Positions 58,687-64,000 of a DNA stretch of 64,000 nucleotides are shown in pieces. The DNA is taken from assembly GCF_048060115.1 (NCBI RefSeq), contig NZ_JBHMIM010000001.1, positions 62,001 to 126,000 on the forward strand. Direction: 5' to 3'. Source of the DNA: Micromonospora_E sp048060115 (GTDB lineage: Bacteria > Actinomycetota > Actinomycetes > Mycobacteriales > Micromonosporaceae). Position numbers and translations under genes: made by a program. Position 1 is the stretch's first letter; each line of letters begins with the position of its first letter. The notes below the pieces were generated by a model. That model worked only from the letters and a program-made list of their open reading frames with translations. It made no database searches and had not been told where the DNA came from.

Positions 58687-60796
58687 TCGACTCGGCCGGT
58701 GCTGGCCGGCCGAAATGCCAGCCCTGTGCCTGGTCGCAGCCGAGCGCGGCCAACCGGTCCGCCTGCTCTTCGGTCTCGACCGCCTCGGCGGTGACGGTCA
58801 GCCCGAGCGCATGGGCCAGCCGCACCAACGCGTCGACGATCCGCTCGTCGCGATCGCCGTCCGGGCCCGCCACCCGCATCCCTTCGACGAACGGGCCGGC
58901 GAGCTTGAGCACCTGAATCGGCATCCGGCGCAGGTAGGCCAGGTTCGAATACCCGGTGCCAAAGTCGTCGATGGCGAGCCGGACACCGAGGCCGGCCAGC
59001 CGTCGCAACGCCCGCATCGGCTCGCCGCCGGTGGCCATCACCGCACTTTCGGTCAGTTCCAACTGAAGCAGCTCCGGTGGCAGCCCGGACCGGGTCAACA
59101 CCCCCGCCACCTCGCCGACCAGGTGCGGGTCGCTGACCTGGCGGGCCGAGATGTTGACGCTCACCACGATCGGGTCGTCGGGGTGTTCGGCCCGCCAGCG
59201 GCTCGCCTGCCGACACGACTGTTCGAGCACCCACCGACCGAGCCGGACGATCAGCCCGGTCTCCTCGGCCAACCCGACGAACCGGTCCGGTCCCAGCCGG
59301 CCGAGCTGTGGGTGCTGCCAGCGCACCAGCGCCTCCACGGCCGTCACCCGCTGATCCGTCAACCGGGTGATGGGCTGGTACTCCAGCACGAATTCACCCC
59401 GGTCCAGCGCCGCGGGCAGGGCGGCGGCCAACGCGGACCGGGTGACGTCCTGTTCACCGCGTACCGGATCGAAGATCGCCCACCGACCGCGGCCCTCGGC
59501 CTTGGCCCAGTACAGGGTGGTGTCGGCCGCCTTCATCACATCGATCGGGTTGTCGCCGGCAGCCGGCGACTCCACGATTCCGATGCTCGCCGACACAGTC
59601 AGCTGATGGCCCTCGACGTGGATCGGCGCGGCCAGCGCGGCCAGCGCGGACTCGGCCACCCTCACCACCTGGTCGGTCCCGGAACACGCCGCCACCAGAA
59701 TGACGAACTCATCGCCGCCCATCCGGGCAACCAGGTGTCCGGCCGGCGCGACGCTGTCGGCGAGCCGCCGTGCCACCTCCGCCAGCAACTGGTCGCCGAC
59801 ACCGTGCCCGAGACCGTCGTTGATCGACTTGAATCCGTCAAGGTCGAGAAAGCAGACACCGACCTGCCGGCTGCCGGCCAGCGCCGAGGCGAGCCGGTCG
59901 AAGAAGAGCACCCGGTTGGGCAGCCCGGTCAGCGGATCGTGTTCCGCCTGATACCGCAGCCGTTCCTGCATCTCGTAGCGGTCGGTGATGTCCTCCACCA
60001 TGGCCACGGTGAACCGGGGACGACCGTCGTCGTGGCGGACCAGCGAGACCGCCAGGTCGGTCCAGATCGGCACCCCGTCCTTGCGGTAGAAACGCTTCTC
60101 GACCCGCGCGCTGTCCCGCTTGCCATCGACGAGGTCAAGATAGAACTGGTACAGACCGGGCGCGTCGTCCGGGTGGAACAGGTCCGCGACGTTGAGCGCG
60201 CGCAGCTCGGCGACGGGGTAGCCGAGCAGGCTGACGAAGGCCTGGTTGACGTCGGTGATCCGGCCGTCGACATCGGCGATGCCGATCCCGATCGCGGCAC
60301 CGGTGAACATCGCCCGAAACCGTGCCTCGCTGTCCCGTAGCGCCTGCTCCGCCTCGTCACGGGCTGACCAGGCCGCCTGCCGGATGCTCGACTGCTGTAC
60401 GAAGATCCGGTCACGCAGTTCCCGGGCGTACCCTTCGGCGAGCGCGCCCTGCAGCTGACTGATCCGCTCCCGGGCCGACGGCACGGCAGCCAGGTGGGGC
60501 AGCACCAGCGCCAGAAAGTCCCGGCCGAGCGCACACACCGTCCAGTCGAGCACGGCTGGTTCGGTCAGGTGACCGGTCACCATTGCCCGCCCCACCTCCC
60601 GGCCGGACCTGCCGCTGAACGACTCTGCCTGCACGGCGGCCGCCAACCGCAGCGTATGTCCGTACAGGACCTCTTCGGTCTCGGCGGAACTCAGCGGCAG
60701 ATAGCCCAGGCCGGCGGCCGCTCTCGCCCACCGCTGGGCGAAGTGCCGCGCACCGCCGACGTTGGCGCCCACGACGCCCGCACCGGACGCCGACAC
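58637..60796 (-). CDS. PAS-GGDEF-EAL cyclic-di-GMP protein
   Basis: 719 residues. An N-terminal helical sensory domain (about 35-150) leads to a PAS/PAC domain (165-285: FRAMFTGAAIGIGIADVDGRITDVN). Then GGDEF at 360-364 with an intact MGGDEF active site (cyclase), and EAL at 488-490 with DDFGTGYS and ELTESAVM (phosphodiesterase). Both active sites appear complete. The layout is like the RmdA/RmdB and CdgA proteins of Streptomyces that control development. No transmembrane helix. GTG 60796 starts two bases after the methyltransferase stop, so the two genes are coupled. Confidence 0.9.
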   Translation of the reverse strand: MSASGAGVVGANVGGARHFAQRWARAAAGLGYLPLSSAETEEVLYGHTLRLAAAVQAESFSGRSGREVGRAMVTGHLTEPAVLDWTVCALGRDFLALVLPHLAAVPSARERISQLQGALAEGYARELRDRIFVQQSSIRQAAWSARDEAEQALRDSEARFRAMFTGAAIGIGIADVDGRITDVNQAFVSLLGYPVAELRALNVADLFHPDDAPGLYQFYLDLVDGKRDSARVEKRFYRKDGVPIWTDLAVSLVRHDDGRPRFTVAMVEDITDRYEMQERLRYQAEHDPLTGLPNRVLFFDRLASALAGSRQVGVCFLDLDGFKSINDGLGHGVGDQLLAEVARRLADSVAPAGHLVARMGGDEFVILVAACSGTDQVVRVAESALAALAAPIHVEGHQLTVSASIGIVESPAAGDNPIDVMKAADTTLYWAKAEGRGRWAIFDPVRGEQDVTRSALAAALPAALDRGEFVLEYQPITRLTDQRVTAVEALVRWQHPQLGRLGPDRFVGLAEETGLIVRLGRWVLEQSCRQASRWRAEHPDDPIVVSVNISARQVSDPHLVGEVAGVLTRSGLPPELLQLELTESAVMATGGEPMRALRRLAGLGVRLAIDDFGTGYSNLAYLRRMPIQVLKLAGPFVEGMRVAGPDGDRDERIVDALVRLAHALGLTVTAEAVETEEQADRLAALGCDQAQGWHFGRPAPAESITAVLSASRGRAVAGP

Positions 60797-60798
60797 GA

Positions 60799-61623
60799 TC
60801 AGCCCGCAGCGGCGTCCCGGCGGGCGACGCCACCGAAGGCACCGAACCGCTCCGGGCGCTCGTCGACGTCGGCCGGCGCGTCGGGCCGCCACAACGGCAG
60901 GTGGACGATGCCCGGCTCCAGGATGGTGAAGTCACCGAACATGGCACGGATCTCCGCCTTGGACCGCAAGGTGATCTCGGTGTCGGTGCGGGCGGACAAC
61001 CGTTGGGCGGCAAGCACCTCCGGCGGCTGATCCTCGAAGGTGGCGTGCGAGATCACCAGATGGCTGCCGGGCACCGCCCTGGACCGCAGCCGCCGCAGGA
61101 CGTCCTGCGGGTCGTCGGCGTCCGGGATGAAGTGCGTCACGCCGGCGAGCAGGATCGCCACCGGCCGGGTGAAGTCGATCAGACCGCTGGCCGCTGCCTG
61201 CTCGCAGATCGCGTCGGGATCCCGCAGGTCGGCCTGAATGACGGCGGCCTGCGGCACGTCGGCCAGGATGCTGCGGCTGTGCGCCACCGCCACCGGGTCG
61301 ATGTCCACGTACAGCACGGTCGCCGCCGGTGCTACGGCGTGCGCGACCTCGTGCACGTTGCCGACGGTGGGGATCCCCGATCCGATGTCCAGGAACTGGT
61401 CGATTCCCTCGGCGAGCAACGTACGCACCGCCCGGCGCAGGAATGCCCGACCGGCCCGCATGGTCTCCGCCAGGTGCGGGGTCATCGCGGCGATCTGCTC
61501 GGCGAGCTGGCGGTCGACCTCGAAGTTGTGCGCACCACCGAGGAAGAAGTCGTAGACCCGCGCGGCGCTTGGACGATCCAGGTCGACCCCGGCCGGCGGG
61601 GCGCCACCTGCCTGTTCCGTCAT
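60799..61623 (-). CDS. DUF574 SAM-dependent methyltransferase
   Basis: 274 residues, an actinomycete-expanded S-adenosyl methyltransferase family (PF04672). Diagnostic start RVYDFFLGGAHNFEVDR (about 22-38), SAM-binding FLDIGSGIPT, then YVDIDPVAV and GVTHFIPD. Substrate unknown. Streptomycetes carry dozens of such genes, often next to regulators or STAS/SpoIIE proteins. ATG 61623 follows GAGG by five bases. It is directly upstream of, and coupled to, the cyclic-di-GMP gene. Confidence 0.88.
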   Translation of the reverse strand: MTEQAGGAPPAGVDLDRPSAARVYDFFLGGAHNFEVDRQLAEQIAAMTPHLAETMRAGRAFLRRAVRTLLAEGIDQFLDIGSGIPTVGNVHEVAHAVAPAATVLYVDIDPVAVAHSRSILADVPQAAVIQADLRDPDAICEQAAASGLIDFTRPVAILLAGVTHFIPDADDPQDVLRRLRSRAVPGSHLVISHATFEDQPPEVLAAQRLSARTDTEITLRSKAEIRAMFGDFTILEPGIVHLPLWRPDAPADVDERPERFGAFGGVARRDAAAG

Positions 61624-61826
61624 CCTGACCTCAGCTTCCTCGCGGTGTACGCATCGGCGTGACCCGCCCGAGGGGTGGGCCTGCTCCGGGTGACGTCCGG
61701 CACCCGACGCGTCACGCCGGGCTCATGCTATCGCCGCCGGGGTGGAATGTGCACCGCTGGCAGGTTCACGACTTTGCCCGAAGCCTGTCGTGGACCGGTC
61801 AGAAAGCTACCCGCTCCCAGTGCCGT

Positions 61827-63032
61827 TCAACGTGCGGACTCCAGCATCAGCGAGATTCCCTGCCCCACCCCGATGCACATGGTGCACAGTGCCCGGTCGG
61901 CTCCCCGCTCGCGAAGCTCCAGGGCGGCGGTCAGCGCGAGCCTGGCTCCGCTGGCACCGAGCGGATGGCCCAGGGCGATCGCCCCACCGTTGGGGTTGAC
62001 GTGCTCGGCGTCCTCGGGCAGGCCCAGCTCGCGCAGCACCGCGACCGCCTGAGCGGCGAACGCCTCGTTGAGTTCGACGACGTCCACATCGGCCAGTTTG
62101 ACGCCGAGCCGGTTGAGCAGACGACGAGTGGCCGGCACCGGCCCGATGCCCATCACCCGGGGCGCGACGCCCGCCGTCGCCGCACCGGCCACCCTGGCCA
62201 GCGGGGTCAGCCCGTACCGCCGCACCGCCGCACCGCTGGCCACCAGCAGCGCCACCGCTCCGTCGTTGACCCCGGAGGAGTTGCCGGCGGTGACCGTACC
62301 GTCGGCGCGGAACGGCGTCGGCAACGCCGCCAGCTTCTCCAGTGTCGTCTGCCGGGGATGCTCGTCGACGCCGACGGTCACCGTACCCTTGCGGCCCTGC
62401 GGCACCTCGATCGCGACGATCTCGCCGGCCAGCCGGCCGCTGGTCTGTGCCTGCGCCGCCCGCTGCTGGGAACGCAGCGCGAACGCGTCCTGCGTCGGCC
62501 GGTCGATGCCGTATTCGGCGGCCACGTTCTCCGCCGTCTCCGGCATCGAGTCGGTGCCCCAGCCGGCGCGCATCAGCGGATTCACCAGCCGCCAACCGAT
62601 CGTGGTGTCGTGGATCTCCGCCGCCCGGGAGTATGCCGCCTCCGCCTTGGGCAGGACGAAAGGCGCCCGGCTCATGCTCTCCACGCCACCGGCGACGACC
62701 AGGTCGGCCTCACCGGCGGCGATGGCTCGAGCGGCCATTGCCACCGCGTCCAGCCCGGATCCGCACAACCGGTTGACGGTCGTGCCGCTGGTCTCCACCG
62801 GCAGGCCGGCCAGCAACGCCGCCATCCGGGCCACGTTGCGGTTGTCCTCCCCCGCCTGGTTGGCGCAGCCGAGCACCACGTCGTCGACCGCCGCCCAGTC
62901 GACCGACGGGTGCCGGGCGACGAGTTCGCGGATCACGTGGGCGGCCAGGTCGTCCGGGCGGACCGGGGCCAGTGCCCCGGCGAACCGGCCGATCGGGGTG
63001 CGTACCCCGGCGACGAGATAGGCGTCGGACAT
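61827..63032 (-). CDS. Acetyl-CoA C-acyltransferase (thiolase)
   Basis: 401 residues. Thiolase I/II type that cleaves 3-ketoacyl-CoA or condenses two acyl-CoAs. Catalytic Cys90 in NRLCGSGLDA, His in NGGAIALGHPLGASGAR and the second Cys in TMCIGVGQG are all present. It is closest in pattern to 3-oxoadipyl-CoA or acetyl-CoA thiolases of degradation pathways (PcaF/PaaE-like), but neighbouring pathway genes are missing, so the substrate is open. ATG 63032 with GGAAGGA nine bases before. The transporter gene upstream is 20 bp away on the same strand and may share the transcript. Confidence 0.9.
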   Translation of the reverse strand: MSDAYLVAGVRTPIGRFAGALAPVRPDDLAAHVIRELVARHPSVDWAAVDDVVLGCANQAGEDNRNVARMAALLAGLPVETSGTTVNRLCGSGLDAVAMAARAIAAGEADLVVAGGVESMSRAPFVLPKAEAAYSRAAEIHDTTIGWRLVNPLMRAGWGTDSMPETAENVAAEYGIDRPTQDAFALRSQQRAAQAQTSGRLAGEIVAIEVPQGRKGTVTVGVDEHPRQTTLEKLAALPTPFRADGTVTAGNSSGVNDGAVALLVASGAAVRRYGLTPLARVAGAATAGVAPRVMGIGPVPATRRLLNRLGVKLADVDVVELNEAFAAQAVAVLRELGLPEDAEHVNPNGGAIALGHPLGASGARLALTAALELRERGADRALCTMCIGVGQGISLMLESAR

Positions 63033-63052
63033 CGCGGCTGTCCTTCCGTAGG

Positions 63053-63850
63053 TCAGTGCCGGCCGGCGGCGGTGGCCGGGCGCTGCCCCCGCTTGGCCGC
63101 CTGGATCTGTTCGTACACGTGGCCGCGCAGCGCGGTGAACCGCGGGTCGGCCCGGGTGTGCAACTGGTCGCGCTCGTGCGGCAGGTCGATCGACAGGGTC
63201 TCCTGGACCACGGTCGGCGACGAGGACAGCACGAGCACCCGCTGCCCGAGGTAGACCGCCTCGTCGATGTCGTGGGTGACGAACAGGATGGTGACGCCGA
63301 GCCGTTGCCACAACTGGCGGATGAGATCCTCCAGGTCCGCGCGGGTCTGGGCATCGACCGCGGCGAACGGCTCGTCCATCAACAGCACATCCGGCTGGTA
63401 CGCGACCGCACGGGCGATCGCCACCCGCTGCTGCATGCCGCCGGAGAGCTGCCACGGGTAGGCGCTGTGGGTGTCGCCGAGTCCGACGGCGTCGAGCGCC
63501 TCGTCGACGAGCTCCCGGCGCTTGGCCCGGGACATCGACTTCTGCCGCAGCGGCAGTTCCACGTTGTCGCGCACGCTCATCCACGGGAACAGGCTGCGCC
63601 CGTACTCCTGGAAGACGACCGCCATGCCGGGCGGCGGCCCGGTCACCGCCTGCCCGCGCAACCGAACCTCGCCGGAGGTCGGCGCCAGCAGCCCGGCCAT
63701 GCACTTGAGCAGGGTGGTTTTGCCGCAGCCGGAGGGCCCGACCAGGCAGACCAGGTCCCCGGCGTCGAGGGTGAAAGTGAGGTCGCGCACCGCCTCGACC
63801 TGGCGTTCGCGTCCTCCGTAGACCTTACGCAGGCCGCGGACATCGAGCAT
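63053..63850 (-). CDS. ABC transporter ATP-binding protein, SsuB/TauB type
   Basis: 265 residues. Walker A GPSGCGKTT (Lys in GKTT), Q-loop FQEYGRSLFPW, signature LSGGMQQR, Walker B VLLMDEPF and H-loop VTHD are all intact. The FQEYG-type Q-loop and SGGMQQRVAIARA pattern fit the nitrate/sulfonate/taurine importer branch. ATG 63850 has AGAGAGG seven bases upstream. The permease is the next gene (63927 onward, cut by the window end). The solute-binding protein is not seen. Substrate unknown. Confidence 0.88.
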   Translation of the reverse strand: MLDVRGLRKVYGGRERQVEAVRDLTFTLDAGDLVCLVGPSGCGKTTLLKCMAGLLAPTSGEVRLRGQAVTGPPPGMAVVFQEYGRSLFPWMSVRDNVELPLRQKSMSRAKRRELVDEALDAVGLGDTHSAYPWQLSGGMQQRVAIARAVAYQPDVLLMDEPFAAVDAQTRADLEDLIRQLWQRLGVTILFVTHDIDEAVYLGQRVLVLSSSPTVVQETLSIDLPHERDQLHTRADPRFTALRGHVYEQIQAAKRGQRPATAAGRH

Positions 63851-63926
63851 GGCTGGACCTCTCTGTCGTTTCCGATCCATCGTTGCCGGCGCGGCCGGCC
63901 GACCGGGGCCGCACCGCAGGCGCGGG

Positions 63927-64000
63927 TCATGAGCCGCGCTGGGCCTGCCGCAGGCCGTGGTACCAGGCCAACGCCCGCAACTCGACGAAGCGGAAGATGA
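63927..64000 (-). CDS. ABC transporter permease, C-terminal end
   Basis: Only the last 24 residues are inside the window, ending FRFVELRALAWYHGLRQAQRGS and TGA. The pattern RALAWYHGLR is typical of the end of SsuC/TauC-type permeases and fits the ATP-binding gene that follows 76 bp downstream. The family call rests on the tail and neighbour only. Confidence 0.6.
   Translation of the reverse strand, partial: IFRFVELRALAWYHGLRQAQRGS

Noticed and set aside
61656..61718. Nested inverted repeats (GGCGTGAC/GTCACGCC and CGGGTG/CACCCG) before the methyltransferase
   Set aside because: Short arms and wide spacing in very GC-rich DNA; not clearly above chance, so not listed as a feature.
61827..63704. 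Thiolase frame extended upstream through the ABC transporter gene
   Set aside because: The upstream part is the wrong frame of the ATP-binding gene; ATG 63032 has a ribosome site and gives the standard thiolase start.
1..64000. CRISPR arrays, IS elements, prophage, rRNA or tRNA genes
   Set aside because: Looked for repeat-spacer patterns, transposase or integrase motifs and tRNA arms in the intergenic spaces; none found.

Overview
This window is high-GC actinobacterial chromosome, most likely from the Micromonosporaceae or a close relative. The evidence is the very strong G/C bias at third codon positions, frequent GTG starts, actinobacteria-only families (PspM, ClgR, DUF397/XRE pairs, DUF574 methyltransferase, Lhr-Nei2) and a gene order that matches the conserved chromosomal core of actinobacteria, including mycobacteria: rimP-nusA-ylxR-infB-ylxP-rbfA-nrnA, MATE (dinF-like), truB-ribF-rpsO-pnp-M16 peptidase-dapB, thyX-dapA-rnj, ftsK and clgR-pspA-pspM. 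I see no plasmid, phage, IS element, CRISPR array, rRNA or tRNA. The genus cannot be fixed from sequence alone.

Layout. 1-1.5 kb: start of an Mrp Na+/H+ antiporter operon (mrpA, cut by the window edge) and two uncharacterised proteins. 1.7-8.8 kb (plus strand): DNA repair pair lhr and nei2, with a CPCC zinc-finger protein and a DUF4142 surface protein between them. 8.7-17.6 kb (minus): envelope-stress cluster pspM/pspA/clgR, then cinA, pgsA, rimO, a TetR plus SMR efflux cassette with paired operators, and ftsK. 17.8-21.6 kb (plus): a tight three-gene operon of a YbjN-domain protein, an HSP90-like ATPase and a TPR-like protein ending in a second YbjN domain. This is the best candidate for an undescribed system. 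21.6-29.1 kb (minus): DUF2784, an unlisted 47-residue exported peptide, a DUF397/XRE regulator pair, rnj-dapA-thyX, DUF2752 and a YcaQ-type DNA glycosylase. 29.4-32.1 kb: YggT, two GNAT acetyltransferases and a GT87 mannosyltransferase-like protein. 32.2-49 kb (minus): the lysine/RNA/translation core (dapB, M16, pnp, rpsO, ribF, truB, MATE, nrnA, rbfA, ylxP, infB, ylxR, nusA, rimP). 49.2-52.4 kb: two ferritin-like DUF4439 proteins, PadR, a VIT1/CCC1 transporter and map. 52.5-61.6 kb: signalling, with a STAS protein, a 1278-residue hybrid kinase/SpoIIE phosphatase/anti-sigma fusion, a decayed PPOX-family gene, a membrane-anchored protein, DUF309, a PAS-GGDEF-EAL protein and a DUF574 methyltransferase. 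61.8-64 kb: thiolase and the start of a SsuB/TauB-type ABC transporter.

How the genes work together. The core blocks couple ribosome maturation (RimP, RbfA, RimO, IF-2, S15), transcription elongation (NusA), RNA turnover (PNPase, RNase J, NrnA) and lysine/dTMP synthesis (DapA, DapB, ThyX). The accessory proteins are mostly stress and signalling modules: ClgR/PspA for membrane stress, SpoIIE/STAS partner switching, cyclic-di-GMP turnover and the HSP90/YbjN operon. Several neighbouring convergent genes overlap at their 3' ends by 35-98 bp. Perfect G/C hairpins without a U-tract, typical of actinobacterial terminators, close several operons.
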